Below, piece after piece: positions 7,373 to 15,758 of a stretch of DNA of 64,000 bases; the first letter of the stretch is position 1, and the number at the start of each line of letters is the position of its first letter. A program made the translations under genes and the position numbers. Where the stretch lies: contig CAAFWO010000007.1 of the NCBI GenBank assembly GCA_900766735.1, positions 1 to 64,000 of the forward strand. The letters run 5' to 3'. A model generated the notes under the pieces. The model searched no databases. It was not told the DNA's origin and was given only the letters and a program-made list of their open reading frames with translations. The stretch comes from Clostridia bacterium (GTDB lineage: Bacteria; Bacillota; Clostridia; CAKSNL01; HGM11501).

Positions 7373-8155
7373 CAGCAAAATGAAATATGCCGCGACGGCT
7401 GTAAAGACGATCGCCGCACCGGACGGAACGGAAAAAGTATAGGAGAGTGCAATGCCCGAAAACGAGAAGAAAATGCCGAACAGAAACGCGGCAAAAATCC
7501 TTCCGCGGAGCGTTTTTGTGAAGAACGCCGCGCATGAGGCGGGAGCGGCCAAAAGCGCTATAACGAGGATGATTCCCGTTGCCTTTATCAGAACGACGAC
7601 TGTGAGCGCCGTCATCACCAAAAGCACGTTTTCAAAAACGCGTGTGCGAAGGCCTGAAACCTCGGAAAACTCCGGGTCAAAAAGGAAGCTCTGCCAGTCG
7701 CGGTAAAAGACCATGAGCACCGAAAGCATCAAAACGGCGAGCGGAAGCGCAAGGTAAATGTCGCTTTTCGTGACGGACAAAATGTTTCCGAAAAGGTAGG
7801 AATTAATGTCCGGCGGATAGGAATCCATAAACGAGATAAACGCGATGCCGAGTGCCATACCGAGCGACCATAAAAGCGCGGTCGCCACATCGGTGCCCTT
7901 TTTGCCGCGCCGCGAGATGAAGCCTATCAAAAATGCCGCGCCGACGGAAAAGATCGCCGCGCCGAGCAGCGGCTCAAAGCCCAGTAAATATCCGAGGCCG
8001 ACGCCGCCGTATGCCGTGTGGGCGATACCGCCGGAGAGCATGACGCTTCGCCTCTCGACCGATATGACGCCGGCTATCGCGCACATAAGCGACGCGATGA
8101 GGCTGATGATGACGGCGTTTTGCATGAATTCATATTTGAATATCGCTTCAATCAT
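7352..8155 (-). CDS. znuB: Metal ABC transporter permease (ZnuB type)
   Basis: A 267-residue permease of the ABC-3 family with about 8-9 membrane helices (MLSGGIAHTAYGGVGLGYLLG near residue 40 is typical). It would form the membrane channel for zinc or manganese uptake. It overlaps the ATPase gene by eight bases, showing translational coupling in the order znuA-znuC-znuB. Zinc specificity is inferred from the neighbouring Fur/Zur-type gene and the operator half-site upstream of znuA. Confidence 0.88.
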   Translation of the reverse strand: MIEAIFKYEFMQNAVIISLIASLMCAIAGVISVERRSVMLSGGIAHTAYGGVGLGYLLGFEPLLGAAIFSVGAAFLIGFISRRGKKGTDVATALLWSLGMALGIAFISFMDSYPPDINSYLFGNILSVTKSDIYLALPLAVLMLSVLMVFYRDWQSFLFDPEFSEVSGLRTRVFENVLLVMTALTVVVLIKATGIILVIALLAAPASCAAFFTKTLRGRIFAAFLFGIFFSFSGIALSYTFSVPSGAAIVFTAVAAYFILLLTKGKK

Positions 8156-8912
8156 GGCTGTGCCCTCCCAAAACTCTGTGACTCACGCCGTGCGCGATAA
8201 GGTCGACCGGGCAGCCGTACATCGCGTGGCTGATCTCGTCTGTTATTTTCGGCTCGCCGTGGTAAACGAGCGTGCGGTTTAAGCACGCGATCGAGCCGAC
8301 GGCACTTGAGATCGCAAAAAGGTCGTGCGTCACCATAAGAATCGTCTGTCCGGACTTGTTGAGCGATTCCAAAAGCGAATAGATCACCTCACGGCTTTTC
8401 GGGTCAACATTTGAAACTGGCTCGTCCAGCACTAAAAGCTTCGGCTCGGTCGCGAGTGCGCGCGCGATCAAAAGCCGCTGAAATTCACCGCCGGAGAGAG
8501 CGGAGACATTTCTTTTTGCAAGGTCGGAAAGGCCGAGCATTTCAAGATAGGAAAGAGCCTTTTTCCTGTCGTTTTCATTAAAGCGCTTAAATGGGTGCGC
8601 ACCACCTTTTAAGAACGCGGTCATCACGGTTTCCGTGACGGTTATGGGAAAATCCCTTGACACCTTGGAGTTTTGCGGAACATAGCCTATCACGCCGCGC
8701 GCTTTTTTTCCTTCCTCGCCGAAGATCGTGACAGTGCCCGAGTCCGGGCGAAGAAGACCGGTGACGGCGGAGATGAGCGTTGTCTTTCCGCCGCCGTTAG
8801 GGCCGATGATGCCAAGATATTCGCCTTCATGAACGGTTAAGCTGACATCGGAAAGCGCCGCAACGCTTCCGTAGCTCACCGATAAATCCTTTATTTTTAA
8901 TGCCTCGGTCAT
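8148..8912 (-). CDS. znuC: Metal ABC transporter ATP-binding protein (ZnuC type)
   Basis: A 254-residue ATPase with Walker A GPNGGGKTT (about 37-45), Q-loop, signature LSGGEFQRLLIARAL (about 140-154) and Walker B LLVLDEP. It powers metal import together with the ZnuB-type permease. It overlaps its neighbours by a few bases on both sides. Confidence 0.9.
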   Translation of the reverse strand: MTEALKIKDLSVSYGSVAALSDVSLTVHEGEYLGIIGPNGGGKTTLISAVTGLLRPDSGTVTIFGEEGKKARGVIGYVPQNSKVSRDFPITVTETVMTAFLKGGAHPFKRFNENDRKKALSYLEMLGLSDLAKRNVSALSGGEFQRLLIARALATEPKLLVLDEPVSNVDPKSREVIYSLLESLNKSGQTILMVTHDLFAISSAVGSIACLNRTLVYHGEPKITDEISHAMYGCPVDLIAHGVSHRVLGGHSHD

Positions 8913-9766
8913 TTTTCGGACTCCTTTATTTTGTCCGCCGTCAGGCGGTAGCTTTCAATATAATTTTCGGATAACGGCGAGAGCATGACGGCTTCTCCGC
9001 CGATCTCTTGGGCAAAGGTCTTTGCCTGCTTTCCAGAGGATTCCTCCTGATAGAAAACGGTTTTGATGCCGTTTTCCTTGGCGTAGTCGATCAGTGCGGC
9101 AAGCTCCTTTGCCGTCGCCTCCTTGCCCTCGGATTCAAGCGCGTGCATGGTGAGCGCGTGCTCGGCGCAATAATATCCGAACGCCGGGTGATAAACTATT
9201 ATGTTGCGGTTTTTAAGGCCGGACAACACATCCTCGGCATAGAACTTGGAGTCCTCTATTTCGGCGATATATTCCTTTGCGTTTTCTTCATAGAGCGATG
9301 CGTTTTCCGGATAATTTTCCGCCAATACGTCCCTGATCTTTTCGGCCATTATGACCGCGCGGTCGGCCGAGAGCCAGATGTGCGGGTCGCGCTCCGAGCC
9401 GATATAAAGGTCGAGAATTTTTTCCGATACCGCATCCTCCAAATGAACTATCCTGGTCTTTTCGTCCGCCATCGGAAGTATCGAGTTTTCCTCGGACGGA
9501 ACGCCGACGGTGAAATAAATTTCGGAATCGGAGATCGCCTTAACATCGTTTATCGTGGGGTCATAGCTTTCGGGATCAGCCCCGGTCGGAACGACGACGT
9601 TGACGTTCACCGTGCCGCCCGAGATGCGCGAAATGAACTCGGAAAGCGGCGCTATTGTAACGCTGACTGTAGGCTTGCCGTTATCTTCAGGCCTGTTTGT
9701 GCAGGACGATAGGCTCATTGCAATTATTAGCGCGGTTATGACCGCAAGAAATTTTTTAATTTTCAT
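8909..9766 (-). CDS. znuA: Zinc ABC transporter substrate-binding lipoprotein (ZnuA type)
   Basis: About 285 residues. Lipoprotein signal peptide with lipobox LSSC, Cys22 being the lipid anchor. The mature part is the ZinT/TroA-like periplasmic-binding fold (VSVTIAPLSEFISRISGG, DPHIWLS, YHPAFGYY), with metal-ligand histidines in DPHIW and VYHPAF. The start at 9766 is chosen because GGAGGTCAAT precedes ATG; an in-frame upstream ATG would spoil the signal peptide. First gene of the znuACB operon, divergent from zur. Confidence 0.88.
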   Translation of the reverse strand: MKIKKFLAVITALIIAMSLSSCTNRPEDNGKPTVSVTIAPLSEFISRISGGTVNVNVVVPTGADPESYDPTINDVKAISDSEIYFTVGVPSEENSILPMADEKTRIVHLEDAVSEKILDLYIGSERDPHIWLSADRAVIMAEKIRDVLAENYPENASLYEENAKEYIAEIEDSKFYAEDVLSGLKNRNIIVYHPAFGYYCAEHALTMHALESEGKEATAKELAALIDYAKENGIKTVFYQEESSGKQAKTFAQEIGGEAVMLSPLSENYIESYRLTADKIKESEK

Positions 9767-9802
9767 ATTGACCTCCAAAATGCGAACTATTTGCAATTTC
9801 AC

Positions 9803-9831
9803 ATTATAACATCATTACGAAAAAAAGTCAA
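9803..9831 (-). promoter_or_regulatory. znuA promoter with Zur-like half-site
   Basis: Minus strand TTGACT (9831-9826), 17 bases, TATAAT (9808-9803). The spacer contains TCGTAATGAT, of which TCGTAAT equals one half of the Bacillus Zur consensus (TCGTAAT-N-ATTACGA); the second half matches poorly. Confidence 0.6.
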
Positions 9832-9835
9832 TAGC

Positions 9836-9864
9836 TTGACTTGGAAAAGCGAAAATGATATTAT
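9836..9864 (+). promoter_or_regulatory. zur-like gene promoter
   Basis: TTGACT (9836), 17 bases, TATTAT (9859). Its -35 box and that of znuA form the palindrome AAGTCAA-TAGC-TTGACTT (9825-9842), so the two divergent promoters are back to back. Confidence 0.6.
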
Positions 9865-9882
9865 ATTAGGGAGGTGATTTTA

Positions 9883-10293
9883 ATGCCCGAAAGAAAAGGA
9901 TATAACACGAAGGCGAAAGAATTTGTGACCGGAATACTTAAAAGGAACAAGGAGAGAACGCTTTCGGCCGCCGAAATATATTCCTTCGCGAAAAGAAGCG
10001 ACGCCGGGATTTGTGAATCCACCGTATACAGAATGCTTTCGCGGATGGAGAAGGACGGTAAAATTATTAAATACGTTTCCGAAAAGGGCGGGTCCGCAGT
10101 CTATCAGTTCGTCGGCGACAGCGGCCATTGCAAGGGGCACCTTCATTTGAAATGCACATCGTGCGGCGCCGTCTATCACTTAGACTGCCACTTTATGGAG
10201 GAGCTTTCCTCTCACCTTGACTCGGAGCACGGCTTTAAGCTAAGCTGCGAAGGAAGCATTATATACGGAACATGCAGAAAATGCATAAAATAA
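9883..10293 (+). CDS. zur: Fur family regulator, probably Zur
   Basis: A 136-residue Fur-family repressor with an N-terminal winged helix (TVYRMLSRMEKDGKI) and a C-terminal dimerisation domain with two CxxC zinc motifs (CTSCGAVYHLDCHF, then CRKC at the end) and histidines HLHLKC. Start at ATG 9883 after GGGAGGTG; an in-frame GTG lies inside that ribosome site. Its position opposite znuACB suggests zinc sensing, although PerR or Fur function cannot be excluded by sequence alone. Confidence 0.82.
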   Translation: MPERKGYNTKAKEFVTGILKRNKERTLSAAEIYSFAKRSDAGICESTVYRMLSRMEKDGKIIKYVSEKGGSAVYQFVGDSGHCKGHLHLKCTSCGAVYHLDCHFMEELSSHLDSEHGFKLSCEGSIIYGTCRKCIK

Positions 10294-10319
10294 TTGATAT
10301 ATGTGAATGTATCGATATG

Positions 10320-10967
10320 TTATTCCGAAAGAATGATCTTTTCGGCCTCTTTAGGGGTCGGTGCCGTGAATTTCGGGCAGTAGGGGGCTTCCTCGCCTTT
10401 TTCTGCATAGCCGTAGGAGACGAAGAGCGCGTCCACGCCGAGATCGTTTGCGGCTTTTAGGTCAAACTTTCGGTCGCCCACCATCAGCGTTTCTTCTTTT
10501 CTGGCGGCGAGCTTTTGCATCGATTGAGCCATAACGTCTATCTTTTCGACGTGCGCGCCGGAAAGTTCGCTTCCGGTCACCGCGTCAAAATAGCCCGAAA
10601 GAGAGAAATTTTCAAGAATCTTAACGGCATAGACCTCGGGCTTGCTTGTCGCAAGCGCAAGCTTTTTGCCAGATGACTTTACAGCCGACAGCATCTCGCC
10701 GACACCAGGATAGACGCTGTTTTCAAAAAGTCCGATCGTGGAAAACCGCTCGCGGTAAAAGGCGAGCATTTTTTCTGCTTCTGAGTCGGTGAGCGAAAAG
10801 GTCTTTTTCATCATATCCATAAGCGGAGGACCGACAAAGGCACGGAGAATTGAGTCGTCGGGGCATTTTATGCCCATTTTTTCGCACGCGTAGCGGATGC
10901 AGGCCATAATTCCGGGAGCGGAATCGGTGAGCGTCCCATCAAGATCAAAAAGAATGTATTTATACAA
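10320..10967 (-). CDS. HAD family hydrolase (phosphoglycolate phosphatase-like)
   Basis: A 215-residue HAD-superfamily phosphatase. Motif I is DLDGT with nucleophile Asp8 and Asp10; motif II is LATSKP; motif III/IV include MVGDRKFDLKAANDLG. The helical cap between residues about 15 and 80 is of the Gph/PgmB type. The substrate is unknown; 5'-nucleotides, phosphoglycolate or sugar phosphates are options. The start codon is TTG, preceded by GAGGTGA. It is transcribed alone, converging on zur. Confidence 0.85.
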   Translation of the reverse strand: MYKYILFDLDGTLTDSAPGIMACIRYACEKMGIKCPDDSILRAFVGPPLMDMMKKTFSLTDSEAEKMLAFYRERFSTIGLFENSVYPGVGEMLSAVKSSGKKLALATSKPEVYAVKILENFSLSGYFDAVTGSELSGAHVEKIDVMAQSMQKLAARKEETLMVGDRKFDLKAANDLGVDALFVSYGYAEKGEEAPYCPKFTAPTPKEAEKIILSE

Positions 10968-11042
10968 AAAGAGTCACCTCACAGATAATAACAACATATT
11001 ATAAATATAGCACAAAGTGTTTTAAAATGGAATACTTAATTA

Positions 11043-11071
11043 TTGACAATTATCACCTTGTTTGATATTAT
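11043..11071 (+). promoter_or_regulatory. Promoter of the ACT-domain gene
   Basis: TTGACA (11043), 17 bases, TATTAT (11066). Confidence 0.65.
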
Positions 11072-11103
11072 AAATAGGAAGTAGATGACAAAGGGACGGT
11101 TTT

Positions 11104-11571
11104 ATGGAAGGGTTTAACATATCAAGAATTGAAAAGATCCCCGGCTGCACGCTGATCTCGGCGAGCGGGATACGCGGGACGGCTCAAACGGCGTACCGTC
11201 TTTTTTCGCTTTTTTCAAAGAGCGATATTAAGATAGTGTTTGTGCTCCAGAGCACCAATATAGAGGATGACAGCGCCGATTTGGGGATCGTCATAAAATC
11301 CGACGACACGGAAAAGGCAAAGATGCTTTGCGACGAGATATTTTTCGACGGAAGAACCGTCATAAGAGAGGACATTTCGGTGCTCTCGATTTCGGGAGCC
11401 GGGCTTTACCATAACGGCGCGGTGACCGCGAAGATCTTTGAGCTTTTCTATGAGCGCGGAATTGACATACATTTAATTTCCACCGGCGAGATAAAGATCT
11501 ATGCCGCCGTGGATTCAGAATGCATCGATGAGGCGAGAGAGGCACTTTTGCACGGCCTTGATGAGATATAA
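11104..11571 (+). CDS. Stand-alone tandem ACT-domain protein (aspartokinase-regulatory-like)
   Basis: A 155-residue protein made of two ACT-like units. The first (about 10-80, GCTLISASGIRGTAQTAYRLFSLFSKSDIKI) and the second (about 88-150, ISVLSISGAGLYHNGAVTAKIFELFYERGIDIHLISTGEIKI) resemble the amino-acid-binding regulatory tail of aspartate kinase. No kinase domain is present and the start has its own promoter, so it is not a fragment. It probably binds an amino acid and signals to a partner not encoded nearby. Function unknown. Confidence 0.75.
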   Translation: MEGFNISRIEKIPGCTLISASGIRGTAQTAYRLFSLFSKSDIKIVFVLQSTNIEDDSADLGIVIKSDDTEKAKMLCDEIFFDGRTVIREDISVLSISGAGLYHNGAVTAKIFELFYERGIDIHLISTGEIKIYAAVDSECIDEAREALLHGLDEI

Positions 11572-11603
11572 AAAGTTCCCGTTTTTAACGGGAACTTTTT
11601 TTA
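11571..11603. terminator. Bidirectional terminator
   Basis: AAAAGTTCCCGTT/AACGGGAACTTTT with a three-base loop and a T tract on both strands serves the ACT gene (+) and the DUF4091 gene (-). Confidence 0.85.
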
Positions 11604-13229
11604 TAACATGCTCTTTAATTTTTCGGTTATCTCCGGGATAACGTGCGCCGCTTTTGGGTAGTTGTCGAATGTGAGCTCATAGCCCAGAACAGAATCGATC
11701 GCGGCAAGGACGGCCTCTTTGCCGATCTTTTTTTCTAAAAGGCGGCAGGGCTCAATGTCTGAAAACGCGTCCGAAAAGACAAGCGCGCGAAGCGAGGGCA
11801 AGGGACCGTCCGCTCCGGGGTAAACGCTGAACGGATCGCCCGATGGGAAGAATTTGTCCGCCGAGGTGGTGACAAACGGATTTATCTTATACATTGAAAG
11901 TCCGCTGTAATAAAAGTTATAGCCCCAGTGAAGAAAACCCTTTATGCCGTATTTATACATCTGAAGCCCCAAGATCCTCGTACGTGCCGACTGCATGGAA
12001 ATATAGCGGTTGGAACGCCTTCCCGCTCCGCAGCAGTAATATACCCAGCGCTCGGAAATGTCGCGTGCTAAAAACGACTCGACGGCGTCGAGCGAGGGAA
12101 CGGGAATGTCCATTACGTCTCCGTCAAGAAAGTCGGCATGAGAAAGCGCGTCCATAATGCGGCAGTCGGGGAGTATGCTCTTTATGAGCCGTTTGGCGTT
12201 GGCGTAGGCCTCAAGATGATCGCTCTGCGGCTCGTCGGAGATATGGAAATATGCGCCATCATACATATCCTCCGCCTTTAAATATTCGCGAAGTTGCGGA
12301 AGAAATTGCTCCAAAAACGATTTATACGAAGGATCGTCCGACTTTACGCCCCAGTCGAAAAGGTATGAGTCGTTCACCCAAATTGAGGGCGTGAATTCAA
12401 GACCCCACTGAGAGAAAAGGTGCGAAATTTCAAGGTGGGGAATATTGTTCTTTTTGCAAAGCGCGATCCAGCGTCCGAGCAGAGAAAAATCAAATGAATA
12501 TTTTTCGTCCTCCTTAGTGATTCTCACAAGCTGTGTGAGCGGCCTGTGCATGCCGGGACAAGTGTCGAGCGGCGGAGCGATGACGGGGGTTAATATCATG
12601 TTGATTCCGTCGTGTGCGGCCTCAGCCATAAATTTGTCAATAAGCTCCCAGTGGCGATCACTGTAGACCGGAACGTTATAGTAGCTCGCGATCGAATCGG
12701 TGTGAAACCACTGTGTGAAAAGCGTAGTGCGCTCAGGGATAGAGTAGGGCAGTACGGTTGCAGTGACAAGAGAGGTTTTAGCCTCATCGGGAGAAGAGTG
12801 CCACTTGATATTTAAGGACGTAAACTCGACCTTTATCGGGTATTCGCCTGCGGGAAAGCCCTTGGGCAGTGTGATGTCCACCCAGACGGCAGATATCACA
12901 TCATAGTGCTTAAGCATATTGTTTGAGTATTCCAGGGGCTCCAAAAGGTCGGGCATCAGGCACGGCGTGCGCGAAATAAAAAGGTCTGAGTCCTGACTTC
13001 CGATATAGCAGGGTCTGTCCATCGGGACGGACTTTACGGCGTAAAGCTTAATGTATTTTTCGAGCGGAGAGACCACCTTGACATCAAATATCGCATCGGA
13101 GCCGGAGACCGCAATCTGATAGGCGTAGTGCTCCCCGCCCAAAAGCGTGAACCTTTTGACGGGGGAGGACAAATCCGCGAAAGAGCGGATTTTATCTAAA
13201 GAGGATACTTCTGTTAAGACATTATACAT
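11601..13229 (-). CDS. DUF4091 domain-containing protein (putative glycoside hydrolase)
   Basis: About 542 residues, no signal peptide. N-terminal beta-domain (about 1-170, GGEHYAYQIAVSG), then a TIM-barrel-like region (RTTLFTQWFHTDSIASYY, LEISHLFSQWG, YFHISDEPQ with a possible catalytic acid) and a C-terminal DUF4091 part. Members are found in polysaccharide loci of gut bacteria; activity is not established for this type. The start at 13229 follows AAGGAG and is preferred over an unlikely 27-residue upstream extension. A divergent AraC regulator lies next to it and probably controls it. Confidence 0.75.
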   Translation of the reverse strand: MYNVLTEVSSLDKIRSFADLSSPVKRFTLLGGEHYAYQIAVSGSDAIFDVKVVSPLEKYIKLYAVKSVPMDRPCYIGSQDSDLFISRTPCLMPDLLEPLEYSNNMLKHYDVISAVWVDITLPKGFPAGEYPIKVEFTSLNIKWHSSPDEAKTSLVTATVLPYSIPERTTLFTQWFHTDSIASYYNVPVYSDRHWELIDKFMAEAAHDGINMILTPVIAPPLDTCPGMHRPLTQLVRITKEDEKYSFDFSLLGRWIALCKKNNIPHLEISHLFSQWGLEFTPSIWVNDSYLFDWGVKSDDPSYKSFLEQFLPQLREYLKAEDMYDGAYFHISDEPQSDHLEAYANAKRLIKSILPDCRIMDALSHADFLDGDVMDIPVPSLDAVESFLARDISERWVYYCCGAGRRSNRYISMQSARTRILGLQMYKYGIKGFLHWGYNFYYSGLSMYKINPFVTTSADKFFPSGDPFSVYPGADGPLPSLRALVFSDAFSDIEPCRLLEKKIGKEAVLAAIDSVLGYELTFDNYPKAAHVIPEITEKLKSML

Positions 13230-13261
13230 TTTATTTTTCTCCTTTTTATATTGACATTTAC

Positions 13262-13291
13262 TTGAAGATAATATATCATAACAGGTATAAT
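13262..13291 (+). promoter_or_regulatory. Promoter of the AraC gene at 13342
   Basis: TTGAAG (13262), 18 bases, TATAAT (13286). Immediately downstream ATTGCA-N8-TGCAAT (13292-13311) forms an inverted repeat, a possible operator between the divergent DUF4091 and AraC genes. Confidence 0.5.
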
Positions 13292-13341
13292 ATTGCAATG
13301 TAATATGCAATCAAAAAATGTATTTTTCGCAAGGTGATCAT

Positions 13342-14180
13342 GTGAATGTAAGAAATCAGTATTACAGAACCTTTGCCGGGGAGGCGGATATTTCTTCCGA
13401 CGAGAGGATGCTTATAGCAAACTGCAGCGGCTATGTTCTGTCGGACGTCGGATTTTATAATAATAATGTACGCCGCGATTTTTATCTTATGTATATGACC
13501 GAGGGAAGCATAAATATCTCCTTTGGCGAACAAAATGAGGAGCTGGAGAAAGGTTCGCTTCTTATAATGGAGCCCGGAACGAGATTTATATACGAAGCTC
13601 AGAAAGGGGTGAATACCGGCTATTACTGGGTTCACTTCACAGGGTCGGAGGTGTGTAAAATTTTGAGCTCGCTGGGCATAAAAACAGGCAGTATATTAAA
13701 GATCGGAGTACACATGACGTTAAAGGAGCTTTTTGAAAGCCTGTGGCAGTGCTTCATAGGTTCCGGAGAGAGATTTTTTTAACCTCCGGGGCGACGCTTT
13801 CATATATTCTCTCTAAGATATCGGACTATTGCGAAAGCTCCGGAAAAAGATTTTTTAAGACTATAGAATACATAAATACCCATTACGGAGAAAACATAAA
13901 AATTTCAAAGCTTGCGGAGGACGAGCGGATGTCCGAAGCAAATTTCAGACGTATTTTCAGGGAGGTGACGGGAAAAAGCCCATCCGAATATATCCAGACC
14001 GTGCGTATTAATGCCGCAGCATCGCTTTTGGAGTCGACAGACGGGCTTCTTTCCGAAATTTCCGCCATGTGCGGATTTTACGACGAATATTATTTCGGCA
14101 AGGTATTTAAAAAATACGCCGGGGTCACGCCCGGCGTATTCAGAAGAAATATTAAAGATAAAAATCGTGATTTCCGATAG
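13342..14180 (+). pseudogene. AraC family regulator, frameshifted as sequenced
   Basis: The N-terminal cupin part (SINISFGEQNEELEKGSLLIMEPGTRFIY, about 45-75) and the C-terminal AraC helix-turn-helix pair (ISKLAEDERMSEANFRRIFREVTGKSP, ISAMCGFYDEYYFGKVFKKYAGVTPGVF) are both intact but in different frames. The first frame stops at 13782 directly after a run of seven T (13774-13780). One extra T, or a -1 slip there, restores ERFFLTSGATL and a 279-residue protein. The likely start is GTG 13342 with AAGGTG upstream; ATG 13318 is weaker. It lies divergent to DUF4091, the presumed target. Confidence 0.8.
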
Positions 14181-14967
14181 AGCGGTAAAAAGGACGAGTG
14201 TTCACTATCCAAAAGCTTTGTGCTTTTCTGGGGTTCAGGAAAAACAGGCTGTTTCCGGCCGTGTTTTCACCCGAGAGAGCGCGCTTTGCCGCTTCGACAG
14301 AACTGTGCGACGGGGATAGATAGATGCTTCCGTTTATCACGGGCTCAAACTGAACGCCGCCCTTTTTGTCGAAGATGACAGAGTATATCGTGTTCGGGAA
14401 ATTATCGGACTCGACGCGGTTTAGTATTACGTTGCCGACCGCTATCTGACCGGCCATGATCTCACCGACGGATTCCGAATGAATGATCTTTGAAAGCCAG
14501 TAGACCTCGTCCTGATTATACGTGCGGTCAATGAGAGCTTCGGGAACGGCGGCGCCGCCCTCGATTAAGACGCGGTAAAAGGTCTTGTCCCATTCGACGG
14601 AAAAGCCGTGAGATTCCGATAAATAACGCACGGGAACCATTAGTGAGCCGTTATTTAAGTACATCGGGACGGTCACTTTTTTTCCGTTTATCTTTGCGTA
14701 TGAGCGATAGGGGTAAAACGTGAGCGATGCATTTTCCGATTCGGAATGCGCGCTTTTGTCTTTTTCGTTCCAGTCACATTCGATGCCGAGCGCGTCCGAC
14801 ACGGCACGGAGCGGAACGAAGACAGAGCCGTCCGAAATGAAGGGCTGTGAGTTTAGCACTATCTTATCGGAGCTCACCTCAATGTCGATCATCATCTCGG
14901 CCGAAGAGCCGGCGGCAAAGCAAAAAAGAAAAAAAGAAACCATAAAGAAAATTTTCTTCAATTTCAA
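14152..14967 (-). CDS. SleB-type cell-wall hydrolase with copper amine oxidase-like N domain
   Basis: A 271-residue exported protein. Signal peptide (about 1-23), a copper-amine-oxidase-N-like domain of the cell-surface type (about 30-130, PFISDGSVFVPLRAVSDALGIECDW and VPVRYLSES), and a C-terminal hydrolase_2/SleB domain (about 145-271) with WLSKIIHSESVGE, whose Glu is the probable catalytic residue, and GQIAVGNVILNRV. SleB proteins open the spore cortex peptidoglycan at germination or act as wall hydrolases. Its 3' end overlaps the convergent AraC gene by about 29 bases. Confidence 0.85.
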   Translation of the reverse strand: MKLKKIFFMVSFFLFCFAAGSSAEMMIDIEVSSDKIVLNSQPFISDGSVFVPLRAVSDALGIECDWNEKDKSAHSESENASLTFYPYRSYAKINGKKVTVPMYLNNGSLMVPVRYLSESHGFSVEWDKTFYRVLIEGGAAVPEALIDRTYNQDEVYWLSKIIHSESVGEIMAGQIAVGNVILNRVESDNFPNTIYSVIFDKKGGVQFEPVINGSIYLSPSHSSVEAAKRALSGENTAGNSLFFLNPRKAQSFWIVNTRPFYRSIGNHDFYL

Positions 14968-14983
14968 TGCCTCCTTTCAAAAT

Positions 14984-15023
14984 AAAAGTCCTTTTTCATC
15001 ATAACAGATGAAAAAGGACTTTT
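14984..15023. terminator. Strong terminator hairpin
   Basis: A 17-bp stem (AAAAGTCCTTTTTCATC and its complement) with a six-base loop. On the minus strand it ends the SDR gene; on that strand it also lies just upstream of the SleB-type gene. Confidence 0.8.
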
Positions 15024-15051
15024 CAATGCAAAATATATGGCAGTGCCGGGT

Positions 15052-15756
15052 TTATATGGCATATCCGCCCGATACCTTTAATACCTCGCCCGTAATAAAG
15101 CCGGAAAGGTCAGACCCTAAAAAGTATATCGCCTCCGCCGCTTCGTCCGGGGAGCCTGTGCGAAGAAGCGGTGTATTTAAGGCAAACTCTTCGCGCGATG
15201 ACGGATCGATGCACTCGGTCATCTTCGTGTCTATAAAGCCGGGGGCGACGGCGTTCACCCTGATTTTTGAGGGGCCAAGCTCCTTTGCAAGCGCCTTGGT
15301 AAGGCCGATGACGCCGGCCTTGGAAGCGGAATATGCCGCCTCGCACGAACCGCCGGATAAGCCCCAGACGGACGAAACGTTGACTATCGCGCCCGAGCCT
15401 TTTTTGATCATTGCCTTTGCCGCGGCGCGGCAGGTGTAAAACGTGCCGTATAGATTAACGCGCATAACGCGGTCAAATTCATCGTCATCGGTCTCGGTCA
15501 GAAGGCCGTAGGATGAAACACCGGCTGAGTTTACCAAAACGTCAAAACCGTGCTTTTCAAAAAGCTCGTTTACGGCAAAGCTGTCCGTCACATCAAGCTT
15601 TAAAGCCGTGGCATATGGCATTATATCAAGCGCCCCGTCTTTGTCGGACGGGGTGGCGTTATATGTGATAAAAGTAAGATAACCGTTTTCGTAAAACTTT
15701 TTCGCGGCGGCGAGCCCGATTCCGCGGCAGCCGCCCGTGATCAAAGCTTTTTTCAT
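15052..15756 (-). CDS. SDR family oxidoreductase (FabG-like)
   Basis: A 234-residue Rossmann-fold short-chain dehydrogenase. Cofactor motif TGGCRGIG (about 7-14), NSAG, catalytic Ser in NVSS and YSASKAG with catalytic Tyr and Lys. C-terminal SGFITGEVLKVSGGY is typical of FabG. It could be a 3-oxoacyl-ACP reductase or a sugar/alcohol dehydrogenase; no fatty-acid genes adjoin. It starts two bases downstream of the glycyl-tRNA synthetase stop and is likely co-transcribed with it. Confidence 0.85.
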   Translation of the reverse strand: MKKALITGGCRGIGLAAAKKFYENGYLTFITYNATPSDKDGALDIMPYATALKLDVTDSFAVNELFEKHGFDVLVNSAGVSSYGLLTETDDDEFDRVMRVNLYGTFYTCRAAAKAMIKKGSGAIVNVSSVWGLSGGSCEAAYSASKAGVIGLTKALAKELGPSKIRVNAVAPGFIDTKMTECIDPSSREEFALNTPLLRTGSPDEAAEAIYFLGSDLSGFITGEVLKVSGGYAI

Positions 15757-15758
15757 GA

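Noticed and set aside
9008..9712. 234-residue plus-strand frame opposite znuA
   Set aside because: Shadow; znuA has lipobox, family motifs and a good start.
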